The notes under the pieces: model-generated | Seen by the model: only the letters and a program-made list of their open reading frames with translations | What the model was told of the DNA's origin: nothing | Databases searched by the model: none | Part shown: one piece after another, positions 44,011-53,147 of the stretch | Position numbering within the stretch: position 1 is the first letter of the stretch | Layout of the letters: each line of letters begins with the position of its first letter | Position numbers and translations under genes: made by a program | NCBI RefSeq assembly: GCF_000429025.1 | Contig: NZ_AUBB01000006.1 | Span: 704,736 to 768,735 of the forward strand | Direction of reading: 5' to 3' | DNA: 64,000 bases | Origin: Actinospineispora spinosispora DSM 44797 | GTDB taxonomy: Bacteria; Actinomycetota; Actinomycetes; Mycobacteriales; Pseudonocardiaceae

Positions 44011-44985
44011 ATGTTGAAGAAGTTGGCCCTGGTCGCGGCGGTCTTGTCAGTCGCCGCGTGTTCCCCTGGTACTACGACATCCGCCCCGCAGACCAGGGAC
44101 AGCGTGGCCGGTCAGAAGCTGGCCTTCGTCCCAGGTGTGGCAGGTGACAGCTTCTACATCACCATGCAGTGCGGCATCCAGGCCGAGGCGGCGAAGAACG
44201 GGATGACCGTCGACGTCCAGGCGCCGCAGCAGTTCGACCCGTCGCTGCAGACCCCGATCGTCAACGGGGTGATCGCGCAGAAGCCGGCCGCGCTGCTGAT
44301 CGCGCCGACCGATGCCAGCGCGCTCTACCCGCCGCTGCTGCAGGCCAACCAGGCAGGCATCGCGATCGGTCTGGTGGACACGACACTCGAGCGCGCCGAC
44401 GTCGCGGCCACGTCGGTGTCCACCGACAACGCGGCGGGTGGCGCGGCGGCCGCCGACGCGCTCGCGCAGCTGGTCGGCGATCGCGGCAAGGTCCTGGTCA
44501 TCGCGTTCAAGGCGGGCGCCTCGACCTCGGACGCCCGGCAGCACGGATTCGAGGACCGCATCAAGGCGCATCGGGGCATCACCTACCTGGGCGCGCAGAT
44601 CAACGACAACGACCCGGCGAAGGCCGCCTCGATCATCAGCGCGACCCTGGCCGCGCATCCCGACCTGGCCGGGGTGTTCGCCACCAACCAGTTCGCCGCC
44701 GAGGGAACCGCGACCGGCCTTCGCAACGCGGGCAAGGTCGGTGCCGTGAAGGTCGTGGGGTTCGACGCGGGACCGGTGCAGATCAAGCAGCTGCAGCAGG
44801 GTGAGGTCCAGGCGCTGATCGCCCAGCAGCCGTACCGGATCGGCACCGACGCGGTCGACCAGATCGTGGCCGCGATGACCGGGAAGCCGGTCACGAAGCA
44901 GGTGCCGTCGGGCACCGTCACGGTGACCCAGGCCAACCTCGGCGACCCGGCCAGCCAGCAGGCCGTCTACAAGACGACCTGCTGA
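44011..44985 (+). CDS. Lipoprotein sugar-binding protein of the CUT2 importer
   Basis: 324 residues from MLKKLALVAA with GGAG 7-10 nt upstream. Lipobox Cys17 (VAAC) indicates a lipid anchor. The periplasmic-binding-protein type 1 fold typical of ribose/galactose receptors is apparent (DSFYITMQCGIQAEAAKNGMT, STDNAAGGAAAADALAQLV, GVFATNQFAAEGTATGLRNAG, IGTDAVDQIVAAMTG). It captures the imported sugar. TGATG overlap couples it to the DeoR gene. Confidence 0.92.
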   Translation: MLKKLALVAAVLSVAACSPGTTTSAPQTRDSVAGQKLAFVPGVAGDSFYITMQCGIQAEAAKNGMTVDVQAPQQFDPSLQTPIVNGVIAQKPAALLIAPTDASALYPPLLQANQAGIAIGLVDTTLERADVAATSVSTDNAAGGAAAADALAQLVGDRGKVLVIAFKAGASTSDARQHGFEDRIKAHRGITYLGAQINDNDPAKAASIISATLAAHPDLAGVFATNQFAAEGTATGLRNAGKVGAVKVVGFDAGPVQIKQLQQGEVQALIAQQPYRIGTDAVDQIVAAMTGKPVTKQVPSGTVTVTQANLGDPASQQAVYKTTC

Positions 44986-45749
44986 TGTACCGCTACGCCG
45001 CCACCCGTCAGCAGGAGATCCTGCGCGTCCTGCACGCGACCGGTCAGATCGACGCCGCGTCGCTGGCAGCCGAGTTCGGCGTCACCGCCGAGACGGTGCG
45101 CAAGGACCTCATCGCCCTGGAACGCCAGGGCCTGCTGCGCCGGGTGCACGGCGGAGCGCTCCCGGTCGAGGCGCTGACCTTCGAGCCCGAGGTCAGCGCC
45201 CGCACCGAGTTCACCGAGGAGAAGACCCGGATCGCCCGCGCCGCGCTCGCCCACCTCGACCGGGCCGGTTCGGTGTTCCTCGACGCCGGGTCCACGACGT
45301 CCCGGCTCGCCGAGATCCTCCCGACCGATCGACCGTTGACGATCTTCACCAACACCCTGTCCATCGCGCTGACCCTGGTGGCCAAGCCGAACCTGACGGT
45401 GTTCACACTCGGCGGCAGGGTGCGCGGCCGTACGCTCGCCGAGGTCGACACGTGGGCGGCGCGAGCGCTCCAGGAGATCAACGTCGACGTGGCGTTCCTG
45501 GGTACCAACGGCATCTCACTGACCAGGGGGCTGACCACACCTGACCCCGCGGAGGCCGCGATCAAGCGGCTCATGCTGTCCTGCGCGGTCCGCCGAGTGC
45601 TACTGGCCGACCACAGCAAGGTCGGCCGGACGAGCCTGTGCCAGCACGGGACGCTCGCCGACATCGACGCGCTGATCACCGACACCGGGCTGGCCGATAC
45701 CGACCTGGACGCGCTGCGCGCCGCCGGATCAGCTGTGGAGCTGGCTTGA
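44985..45749 (+). CDS. DeoR family transcriptional regulator of the sugar locus
   Basis: 254 residues. The N-terminal helix-turn-helix (RQQEILRVLHATGQIDAASLAAEFGVTAETVRKDL region) carries the DeoR signature followed by the GRVHGGAL-like RRVHGGALP, and the sugar-phosphate sensor domain has the GSTTSRLAEIL loop and GTNGISLTRGLTTPDPAEAAIKRLML. DeoR proteins normally respond to phosphorylated sugar intermediates, which fits the kinases encoded around it. It probably represses both divergent units. Confidence 0.94.
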   Translation: MYRYAATRQQEILRVLHATGQIDAASLAAEFGVTAETVRKDLIALERQGLLRRVHGGALPVEALTFEPEVSARTEFTEEKTRIARAALAHLDRAGSVFLDAGSTTSRLAEILPTDRPLTIFTNTLSIALTLVAKPNLTVFTLGGRVRGRTLAEVDTWAARALQEINVDVAFLGTNGISLTRGLTTPDPAEAAIKRLMLSCAVRRVLLADHSKVGRTSLCQHGTLADIDALITDTGLADTDLDALRAAGSAVELA

Positions 45750-46681
45750 TCGTCACCCTGACCCCGAACCCGAGCGTCGACCGGACGATCTTCGTCGACG
45801 CCCTGCCACCAGGCACGGTCGTGCGCGCCACCGAGAGCTTCTCCGAACCGAGCGGCAAGGGCGTCAACGTGTCACTCGCGCTGCACGCCCACGGAACACC
45901 GACCGTCGCGGTACTGCCACTCGGCGGCGCGGTCGGCGCGCAGCTGGCCGGCATGCTCGATGGCCGGGGTCTGCCGTACCGCCCGGTGCCGGTCACCGGG
46001 GAGGTCCGGGCGAACATCAGCCTGGTGCAACCGGACGGCACGGTCACGAAGATCAACGAGGGCGGTCCGACACTGTCCGGTGCCGAGGCGGACCGGTTGG
46101 CCAGTACCGCGCTGGACGCGGCCGCCGGTGCCCGGTGGCTGGTGGCCTGCGGCAGCCTGCCGCCCGGTGTCTCCCCCGACTTCTACGCACGGCTGGTCGG
46201 ATCGGCGCGCGAGCAGGGTCTGCTGGTCGCCGTCGACACGTCCGGTGCCTCACTGCGCGCGGTGCTCACAGCGGGCCCTGACCTGGTCAAACCGAACCTG
46301 GACGAGCTGGCGGAGGTGACCGGGCGGACTCTCCGGTCGTTCGCCGACGTGTTGGCCGCGGCGACCGAGGTCCGTGACCTGGGCGCAGCCGCGGTACTGG
46401 CCAGTCTCGGTCCGGACGGTGCGCTGCTCCTCGACGGGAACGGCCCGCTGTGGGGTGAGGCTCCTTCGGTGCCGATCGTGTCGACGGTGGGTGCGGGCGA
46501 CGCCATGCTCGCGGGCTTCCTGGCGGCAGGCGGACACGGCGAGAAAGCGCTGGCCGGGGGCCTGGCCTGGGCCTCGGCCGCCGTGCAGCACCACGGCACC
46601 CTCTTCACCACGACCGGCGTCCCCGTCTCGGTCGCCATGACCTCGACAGCGCCCGACCGCTCCCTCGCCGGCCCCGGGTAA
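45746..46681 (+). CDS. PfkB-family 1-phosphofructokinase-like kinase
   Basis: 311 residues from TTG overlapping the deoR stop. Family marks: VTLTPNPSVDRT at the N-terminus, PSGKGVNVSLAL, DTSGASLRAVL, the VKPNLDELAE block and the catalytic STVGAGDAMLAGF with D252. 1-Phosphofructokinases convert fructose-1-phosphate to the 1,6-bisphosphate; tagatose-6-phosphate kinases share the fold. Together with the FGGY kinase and the class II aldolase this gives a two-phosphorylation, one-cleavage route. A PTS, the usual partner of fruK, is absent here. Confidence 0.9.
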   Translation: MIVTLTPNPSVDRTIFVDALPPGTVVRATESFSEPSGKGVNVSLALHAHGTPTVAVLPLGGAVGAQLAGMLDGRGLPYRPVPVTGEVRANISLVQPDGTVTKINEGGPTLSGAEADRLASTALDAAAGARWLVACGSLPPGVSPDFYARLVGSAREQGLLVAVDTSGASLRAVLTAGPDLVKPNLDELAEVTGRTLRSFADVLAAATEVRDLGAAAVLASLGPDGALLLDGNGPLWGEAPSVPIVSTVGAGDAMLAGFLAAGGHGEKALAGGLAWASAAVQHHGTLFTTTGVPVSVAMTSTAPDRSLAGPG

Positions 46682-46718
46682 CCGTCGGCCGCGCGCAGGC
46701 CTCGAGCACTGTCTCTCC

Positions 46719-46782
46719 TCGCAGAGCCTCGCGTTGCGTCGCAGATGCTGCAGCGTCTGCGACACGACATGAAGCTCTGCGA
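46719..46782. terminator. Nested palindrome, copy B2
   Basis: GCAGA at 46721 and 46741 and TCTGC at 46756 and 46776 give the same 60-nt, 20-nt-phased core as B1. Arm mismatches are all transitions (C/T or G/A), so each position pairs as G-U on one of the two possible transcripts. It separates the convergent sugar operon and the GGT-like gene. Confidence 0.75.
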
Positions 46783-46801
46783 AGCGGTACCCATGTGATA
46801 G

Positions 46802-48595
46802 TCAGCGACCCACCGCGTAGCCCTGGGCACCGCGCGGGTTCGCCGCCGCCGCCAGGTGGTCCGGTTCCCTGGCCACCGCCGACAGGCGGCCCAGGGTCCA
46901 GGGGCCGGCTATGTCCACGTTGTGGCCCCTGCGGCTCAGTTCGTCCCGGACCGATGCGGGAAAGCGCTCCTCCAGAACGACGTGACCGGTTCGGGCGCTC
47001 CTGGGGTAGAAGGAGCTGGGGAAGTGTTCGCTGTGGATCGCCGGGGCGTCGATCGCCTCCTGCATGCCGAGGCCGCCGTGCACCATGGCCAGGAAGAAGT
47101 GCAGGCTCCACTGGTCCTGCTGGTCGCCACCGGGCGTGCCGAACGCCATCCACGGTTCGCCGTCGCGCATCGCCAGGCTCGGCGACAGCGTCGTACGCGG
47201 CCGGGCGCGCGGGCGCAGCGAGTTGGGCAGGCCTTCGTCCAGCCAGAACATCTGGGCTCTGGTCCCGAGCGCGAACCCCAGCTCGGGGACGACCGGGGAG
47301 CTCTGCAACCAGCCACCGCTCGGCGTCGCGGACACCATGTTGCCGGCGGCGTCGACCACGTCGAGGTGACACGTATCGCCCGCCACCAGCCCGTTCGCCC
47401 GCAACGTCGGCTCACCGGCGCCCGCGATCAGCGACTGCGCCAGCATCTCCATGTCCGCCGGGCCGGGCAGCTCCGGTAACCGGGGTTCGCGGCCGCCCGG
47501 CGAACCGGGTCGCAGCTCCATGCTCGCCGTCGCGCCGATCAACGACCGCCGCTGCGTCGTGTAGCCGGGGTCAAGCAACCCGTCGAGCGTGCCCACCCCA
47601 CCTTCCCCGTACCAGGCCTCCCGGTCGGCGAACGCGAGCTTGCTCGCTTCGATGACCGCGTGCAGGTAGTCCGGCGACCCGTAGCCCGCCTCGTCGAGAC
47701 CCAGCCCCTCCAGCAGCGCGAGCTGCTGGCCGAACACCGGACCCTGGCCCCACAGGTCCGTCTTGAGTACCTGGTAGCGGCCGTAGTCGAAGGCCTTCGG
47801 CCGCTCCACCGTGGGTTCCCAGGACGCCATGTCGTCACCGGTCAGCAGCCCGGAGTTGGTCCGGCCCGACGTGTCGAGCCAGCTGGTCCTCGAGCAGAAC
47901 CGGTCGATCAGGTCGGCGACCCAGCCCCGGTACCAGATGTCTCTCGCTGCCTCGAACTGTTGCTCCCGGTCGGAGCTGCGCGCGCTCGCCTCGGCCACGA
48001 TCCGCTGGTACGTGCGGCCCAGGACGGGGCTGGTCAGCACCGCGCCGACGTCCGGGACCTCGCCGCCGCGCAGCCAGGCCGCGGCCGAGGTCGGCCAGTA
48101 GTCGGTGAACATGGTGGCCACCCGCGAGACCGTCGCGTGGATCGCGGGCAGCGACGGGTAGCCGCGCTCGCAGTAGCCGATCGCGTAGTCGAGGACGTCG
48201 GCGAGCGACCACGTCCCCCAACGCTGCACCATCAACGTCCAGGCGCCGAACGAGCCCGGAACCGTCGCGGCCAGCAGGCCGGTGCCGGGCACGAGCTTCA
48301 GGCCCAGCTCCCGGAACCGGGCCGGTGTCGCGGCCGAGGGCGCGACACCCTGGCCGCACAGCAGGTGCGACGTGCCTTCACGGGCGTCCCAGAGCAGCGC
48401 GGGCACCTCCCCCGCCGGGCCGTTCATGTGCGGTTCGACGACCTGCAGCACAAAACCGGCGGCGGCGGCCGCGTCGAAGGCATTGCCACCGCGCTCCAGC
48501 ACGCTCATCGCGGTCGAGGAGGCCAGCCAATGCGTCGAGGCGGCCATGCCGAACTGGCCGGTCAGTTCAGGACGGGTAGGCGTCACACCGGCCAC
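46802..48595 (-). CDS. Gamma-glutamyltransferase-family Ntn hydrolase
   Basis: 597 residues from a GTG. The autoprocessing and nucleophile Thr is T408 in GDTCHLDVVDAAGN, and the substrate-binding PGGDQQDQW block and N-terminal MAASTHWLASSTAMSVLERGGNAFDA follow the family. There is no signal peptide, and the usual GIGGG loop is changed to NGPAGE, so it resembles cytoplasmic gamma-glutamyltransferase/oxamate-amidohydrolase relatives rather than classical periplasmic GGT. It should be cleaved at T408 into two subunits. It stands alone between a palindrome and divergent SDR genes. Confidence 0.88.
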   Translation of the reverse strand: MAGVTPTRPELTGQFGMAASTHWLASSTAMSVLERGGNAFDAAAAAGFVLQVVEPHMNGPAGEVPALLWDAREGTSHLLCGQGVAPSAATPARFRELGLKLVPGTGLLAATVPGSFGAWTLMVQRWGTWSLADVLDYAIGYCERGYPSLPAIHATVSRVATMFTDYWPTSAAAWLRGGEVPDVGAVLTSPVLGRTYQRIVAEASARSSDREQQFEAARDIWYRGWVADLIDRFCSRTSWLDTSGRTNSGLLTGDDMASWEPTVERPKAFDYGRYQVLKTDLWGQGPVFGQQLALLEGLGLDEAGYGSPDYLHAVIEASKLAFADREAWYGEGGVGTLDGLLDPGYTTQRRSLIGATASMELRPGSPGGREPRLPELPGPADMEMLAQSLIAGAGEPTLRANGLVAGDTCHLDVVDAAGNMVSATPSGGWLQSSPVVPELGFALGTRAQMFWLDEGLPNSLRPRARPRTTLSPSLAMRDGEPWMAFGTPGGDQQDQWSLHFFLAMVHGGLGMQEAIDAPAIHSEHFPSSFYPRSARTGHVVLEERFPASVRDELSRRGHNVDIAGPWTLGRLSAVAREPDHLAAAANPRGAQGYAVGR

Positions 48596-48672
48596 GATAG
48601 GACCCCGACGGGCGAACGCGCCGTACGGCGACGAGGATGGACCTGAATTCAGTCGCCGAATCAGGAGGTTCA

Positions 48673-49431
48673 GTGAGCACGGAGAGCAGAGTGGCGATCG
48701 TGACCGGTGCCGCGCAGGGCATCGGCGCCGCTACCGCCGAGCGACTCGCTCAGGACGGCCACGCCGTCGCGGTCGTCGACCTGAAAGAGGACAACTGCGC
48801 GGACACCGTCGCTCGGATCACCAAGGCCGGCGGCAACGCACTCGCGGTCGGCGCGGACGTCAGTGACTCCGACGCGGTCGAACAGGCCGTCGCGCGCGTG
48901 GCCGATGTGCTGGGTCCGCCCACCATCCTGGTCAACAACGCGGGCGTCACCAGGGACAACCTGCTGTTCAAGATGACCGAGGTGGACTGGGACACCGTCA
49001 TGGGCGTCCACCTGCGTGGCTCCTTCCTGATGAGCAAGGCGGCGCAGGCGCACATGACGGCCGCCAAGTGGGGCCGCATCGTGAACCTGTCCAGCACCTC
49101 CGCGCTGGGCAACCGGGGCCAGGCGAACTACTCCGCCGCGAAGGCCGGTCTGCAGGGCTTCACCAAGACCCTCGCCATCGAGCTGGGCAAGTTCGGCATC
49201 ACGGTCAACGCGATCGCTCCCGGGTTCATCGCGACCGAGATGACGAAGGCCACCGCCGAGCGGGTCGGCGTCGCGTGGGAGGACTACAAGAAGGGCGCCG
49301 CCGCGCAGATCCCGGTCGCCAGGGTCGGCGCGCCGGAGGACATCGCCAACGCCGTGTCCTTCTTCACCGGTGACGCGGCCGGTTTCGTGTCCGGCCAGGT
49401 CCTGTACGTCGCCGGCGGACCGAAGGCCTGA
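48673..49431 (+). CDS. SDR oxidoreductase, FabG-like
   Basis: 252 residues from GTG 48673 with an excellent AGGAGGT site; the frame open to 48637 is rejected. Rossmann motif TGAAQGIG, NNAG, the catalytic Ser in NLSSTS and YSAAK are all present. It is a classical 3-oxoacyl/hydroxysteroid-type NAD(P)H reductase and its best match is the FabG type that acts on acyl-CoA or ACP esters. TGATG joins it to a second, atypical SDR. Confidence 0.92.
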   Translation: MSTESRVAIVTGAAQGIGAATAERLAQDGHAVAVVDLKEDNCADTVARITKAGGNALAVGADVSDSDAVEQAVARVADVLGPPTILVNNAGVTRDNLLFKMTEVDWDTVMGVHLRGSFLMSKAAQAHMTAAKWGRIVNLSSTSALGNRGQANYSAAKAGLQGFTKTLAIELGKFGITVNAIAPGFIATEMTKATAERVGVAWEDYKKGAAAQIPVARVGAPEDIANAVSFFTGDAAGFVSGQVLYVAGGPKA

Positions 49432-50219
49432 TGGACCTGCAGCTGGGTGGGAAGCGCGCGCTGGTCACCGGCGGTAGCCGGGGTATCGGGCTGGCGGTCG
49501 CGCGAGAGCTTCTCGCCGAGGGCGCGCGCGTCGCGGTCGTCGCACGCGACGGCGCCGCCCTCGACGCCGCGGTGACCTCCTTGGGCGAGGGTGCCGTGGC
49601 GATCGTCGCGGACACCGGCGACGACGAGTCGGTCCGGGCCATGGCCGCGCGCGCCACCGAGCTGCTCGGCGGAGTCGACATCCTGGTCAACTCCGCCGCG
49701 CGGGCGGCGGTTCCCGGTGCGGCGCCGAAGCTCGGCGACATCACCGACGACGCGGTGCGTGACGAGCTGGAGATCAAGGTTCTCGGTTACCTGCGCTGCG
49801 CGAGGGCGCTGGCGCCGGGCATGGTCGAGCGCGGCTGGGGTCGCATCATCAACATCAGTGGGCTCAACGCCCGGATGGCGACGTCGTTGATCGGTTCGGT
49901 GCGCAACGTGTCGGTCGCCGCGATGACCAAGAACCTCGCCGACGAGCTCGGGCCCGCCGGGATCAACGTGACCGTGGTGCATCCCGGTTACACGATCACC
50001 GAGCGGACGCCCGAGGTACTGGCGGGTATCGCGGCGGCCCGGGGTGTCGGCGAGGACGAGGTCGCGGCCGGTATCGCCGCCGCCACCAGCATCGGCAGGA
50101 TCGTCACGGCCGAGGAGGTGGCCTCGGTGGTCACCTTCCTGGCCTCACCGCGCAGCGTGTCGATCGCCGGTGACGCCGTCGCCACCGGCGGCGGCATGCG
50201 CGGCCCGATCTACTACTGA
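49431..50219 (+). CDS. Atypical SDR lacking the YxxxK motif
   Basis: 262 residues. The Rossmann dinucleotide motif TGGSRGIG and VNSAARAA (NNAG region) are present, and the end of the active-site strand reads IINISG. When anchored on the conserved TKNLADEL, which matches TKTLAIEL of its neighbour, the catalytic Tyr and Lys positions hold Gly and Asn (GSVRN). It therefore cannot use the normal SDR proton relay and may have another chemistry or no catalysis. Its last bases overlap the convergent antiporter gene by 7 nt. Confidence 0.88.
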   Translation: MDLQLGGKRALVTGGSRGIGLAVARELLAEGARVAVVARDGAALDAAVTSLGEGAVAIVADTGDDESVRAMAARATELLGGVDILVNSAARAAVPGAAPKLGDITDDAVRDELEIKVLGYLRCARALAPGMVERGWGRIINISGLNARMATSLIGSVRNVSVAAMTKNLADELGPAGINVTVVHPGYTITERTPEVLAGIAAARGVGEDEVAAGIAAATSIGRIVTAEEVASVVTFLASPRSVSIAGDAVATGGGMRGPIYY

Positions 50220-51400
50220 GCGAGCGCCTGCCGGGCCCTGCGGCGGGTGATCACGGACCTGGCCAGGGGATCCATGACCCTGGCCAGGACCGGGCCGAGG
50301 ACCGCCATCAGCAGCACGTAGGTGGTCGCCAGCGGCGCGAGTCCCGGATCGATCGCGGCCGAGGTCAGCGCGAGACCGGCGATCACGATCGAGAACTCTC
50401 CCCTGGCCACGAGCGCGGCGCCGGCACGCAGCCGGCCGACCGAGCTGACCCCGCCGCCGCGTGCCGCGAACCAGCCGGTTGCGATCTTGGTGAGGGTGGT
50501 GACCACCGCCAGTGCGATCGCGACCGGCAGCACGGCAGGGATGTCGGCGGGATGGGTGTTGATGCCGAACACCACGAAGAAGATCGCCGCGAACAGGTCC
50601 CGCAGCGGCTCCAGCACCCTGGTCGCGTTCTCGGCGGTCTCCCCGGAGATCGCGATGCCCAGCAGGAACGCGCCCACGCCAGCCGAGACCTGCAGCTGCG
50701 TTGCCAGCCCGGCGACCAGCAGCGCGACGCCGAGCAGCCGCAGCAGGAACACCTCGGAGCTGGGTGACTCCACGATCAACGACACGAACCGGCCGTAGCG
50801 CAACGCCACGACGAGCACCACGGCGAGCAGGGCCAGCGCGATCCCGACCGTGCGGGCGCCGGCCGCGAACCCGACGCCGGCGAGCGCTGCGGTCGTGATC
50901 GGCAGGTACAGCGCCATCGCCAAGTCTTCCATGACCAGCACCGACAGCACCGCCGGGGTCTCCCGGTTACCCAGCCGGCCAAGGTCGCCGAGGACCTTGG
51001 CGATGATCCCCGACGAGGACACCCAGGTCACCCCGGCCATGGCCAGCGCACCGAGCGGTCCCCAGCCCAGCATCAGCGCCGCGATGGCACCCGGTGCGGC
51101 GTTGAGCACCATATCGATGACACCCGCCAGCCACGACTGGCGCAGGCCGGACACCAGGTCGGTCGCGGTGTACTCCAGGCCGAGCAGCAGCAACAGCAGG
51201 ATGACGCCGACCTCGGAGGCGATCTCGGTGAACGGCTCGATGCCGTCCAGCGGGGCCAGCCCTCCCCTGCCGAACGCCAGGCCGCCCAGCAGGTACAGCG
51301 GGACCGGCGACACACCGATGCGGGTCGCCAACCTGCCCAGGACGCCGAGTCCGAAGAACAGTGCGCCGAGTTCGACGAGTGCGGTCGCTGCGTGCGGCAT
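50213..51400 (-). CDS. Cation:proton antiporter (CPA2/KhtU-like)
   Basis: 395 residues with about 12 membrane helices. CPA2 exchanger features include LLLLLLGLEYTATDLVSGLRQSW, SSSGIIAKVLGDLGRLGN, VLVMEDLAMALYLPI and GAFLLGIAISGETA, with VVFGINTHP in the second half. It lacks the C-terminal RCK domain. The gene 10 nt upstream encodes a soluble TrkA-C domain protein, matching the KhtT-KhtU arrangement for K+/H+ exchange. Confidence 0.9.
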   Translation of the reverse strand: MPHAATALVELGALFFGLGVLGRLATRIGVSPVPLYLLGGLAFGRGGLAPLDGIEPFTEIASEVGVILLLLLLGLEYTATDLVSGLRQSWLAGVIDMVLNAAPGAIAALMLGWGPLGALAMAGVTWVSSSGIIAKVLGDLGRLGNRETPAVLSVLVMEDLAMALYLPITTAALAGVGFAAGARTVGIALALLAVVLVVALRYGRFVSLIVESPSSEVFLLRLLGVALLVAGLATQLQVSAGVGAFLLGIAISGETAENATRVLEPLRDLFAAIFFVVFGINTHPADIPAVLPVAIALAVVTTLTKIATGWFAARGGGVSSVGRLRAGAALVARGEFSIVIAGLALTSAAIDPGLAPLATTYVLLMAVLGPVLARVMDPLARSVITRRRARQALAQ

Positions 51401-51410
51401 GGAGTGTGGG

Positions 51411-51893
51411 TCAGCCCTGCTCGAGGATGGTGGCGGCCTGCTTGAGTCCGTCGGCGGTGCCGACGATCACCACGAGATCACCGGCGGCGAACCGGTAGTC
51501 CGGCCTCGGTGACGCGGCGACCGTGCTGTCCCGGACGACTGCCACGATCGAGGCGCCGCTGCGGGTGCGCATGGTCGTGTCACCGAGCGTCCGCCCCTCG
51601 TAGGGCGAACCGGGCTGCACCGGAATCTGCGCGGTGGCGACCCCCGGAACCTCTGAGTGCTCGGCCTGGAGCTGCGCGACGAGGTTGGGCGCACCGAGCA
51701 GGGTGCCGAGCGCGACGCATTCCGGCTCGTTCAAGGCGACCGTCGCGCTGCATGCGTCCGGGTCGGTCAGGTCGGACACGAGGAGCTCGCGATGCCCGTC
51801 GCGGTAGGTCAGCACGCCCAGTCGTCGACCGTTGGCTGTGGTGAACTCCTGTTTGGTGCCCACCCCCGGCAATCTGGTCACCTCGATGTCCAC
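51411..51893 (-). CDS. TrkA-C (RCK_C) regulatory subunit, KhtT-like
   Basis: 160 residues from a GTG. A short N-terminal domain (VTRLPGVGTKQEFTTANGRRLG) precedes a TrkA-C domain at about 85-155 (VPGVATAQIPVQPGSPYEGRTLGD, IVAVVRDSTV, FAAGDLVVIVGTADGLKQAATIL). In KhtT this domain binds nucleotides such as c-di-AMP and gates the partner antiporter; a c-di-AMP role is by analogy only. It is the first gene of the pair. Confidence 0.9.
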   Translation of the reverse strand: MDIEVTRLPGVGTKQEFTTANGRRLGVLTYRDGHRELLVSDLTDPDACSATVALNEPECVALGTLLGAPNLVAQLQAEHSEVPGVATAQIPVQPGSPYEGRTLGDTTMRTRSGASIVAVVRDSTVAASPRPDYRFAAGDLVVIVGTADGLKQAATILEQG

Positions 51894-51917
51894 AAACCCA
51901 CCCTAACCTTTACTCAG

Positions 51918-53102
51918 CTAGTCGACGCGGCCGCGGGTGAGTACCACGAAACACAGCAGTCCCGCGACGGTCAGCCCGCACATCAGCACGGCCATCGGTA
52001 CCGCGCTGCCGTCTCCGGTGATGCCGACCAGCGGCGCCGCGATCGCACCCAGCAGGAACTGCAGGACACCGAGCAGCGCCGAGGCGCTCCCTGCCTGGCT
52101 TGGCAGACCGCCGAGTGCCATCGCGGTCGCGTTGGGCAGCACCAGCCCGACACTGGCGACGACCGCGAACAGCGAGGTCAGGACGACCGGCAGGCCCAGG
52201 TCGGCGAGTACCGCGACGAGCAGTCCGACGCCGCCGGCCAGTGCGATCACCAGGCCGGCCAGCAGCATCCGGCGCGGTGCCCACCGGCTGAGCAGCACCC
52301 GGTTGAGCTGGCCGAACAGTGCGATGCCGAACGCGTTGACGCCGAACGCGACGCCGAACAGGGTGGGGCTGAACCCGTAGTTCTGCTGCAGCACGAACGG
52401 TGAGCCGGAGATGTAGGAGAACATCGCGGCGAAGATCAGCCCTGTGGTCAGCGCGTAGCCGACGAACCGCCGGTCGGTGAGCAGCCCGCCCATGACCGCG
52501 AGCGTCGCGCTCAGCCCGCCCGTGTGCCGGTCCCCCGGCGCGAGCGACTCGGGGAGGAAGAACGCGCAGGCGATCAGCAGCACCAGACCGTAGGCGGCGA
52601 GTGCCGCGAACAGGCCTTGCCACGGGAACAGCCGCAGCAGCTGGCTGCCGATGAGCGGCGCCACGATCGGCGCGATGCCGGAGATCAGCATCAGCAGCGA
52701 CAGGAACCGCGCCAGCTCCAGCCCCTCGAACAGGTCCCGCACGACCGCCCTGGCGATCACCAGCCCCGCCGCGCCGGCCAGCCCCTGGACCAGCCGCATC
52801 CCGGTGAGGACCGTGGCCGACGGCGCGAGGGCGCAACCGATCGAGGCGAGCGTGTACAGCGCCAGCCCGATGAGCAGCGGCCGGCGCCTGCCGAGGGCGT
52901 CGCTGTACGGACCGGACAACAGCTGCCCGAGCGCAAGGCCGGCGAGGCACGCGGTCAGCGTGAGCTGGACACTCGAGTCCTCGACCGCGAACTCTCGCGC
53001 CAACACGGGCAGCGCCGGCAGGTACAGATCGATCGACATCGGCCCGAAGGCACTGAGCGACCCCAGGATCAGGGCGATGGAGAGCCGACGACGACCAGTC
53101 AC
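51918..53102 (-). CDS. MFS transporter, Bcr/CflA family
   Basis: 394 residues from a GTG with 12 predicted helices. The family motifs are MSIDLYLPALPVLAREF, LGQLLSGPYSDALGRRRPLL (motif A) and RLVQGLAGAAGLVIARAVVRDL, typical of drug:H+ antiporters of the Bcr type that export sulfonamide, bicyclomycin or chloramphenicol-like compounds. It starts 46 nt from a nested palindrome and ends 25 nt before the KhtT-like gene. Confidence 0.93.
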   Translation of the reverse strand: MTGRRRLSIALILGSLSAFGPMSIDLYLPALPVLAREFAVEDSSVQLTLTACLAGLALGQLLSGPYSDALGRRRPLLIGLALYTLASIGCALAPSATVLTGMRLVQGLAGAAGLVIARAVVRDLFEGLELARFLSLLMLISGIAPIVAPLIGSQLLRLFPWQGLFAALAAYGLVLLIACAFFLPESLAPGDRHTGGLSATLAVMGGLLTDRRFVGYALTTGLIFAAMFSYISGSPFVLQQNYGFSPTLFGVAFGVNAFGIALFGQLNRVLLSRWAPRRMLLAGLVIALAGGVGLLVAVLADLGLPVVLTSLFAVVASVGLVLPNATAMALGGLPSQAGSASALLGVLQFLLGAIAAPLVGITGDGSAVPMAVLMCGLTVAGLLCFVVLTRGRVD

Positions 53103-53147
53103 GATCTCCAGACCCTAAGCCACGCCCCGCCGTCCCCGTCTCGGACG

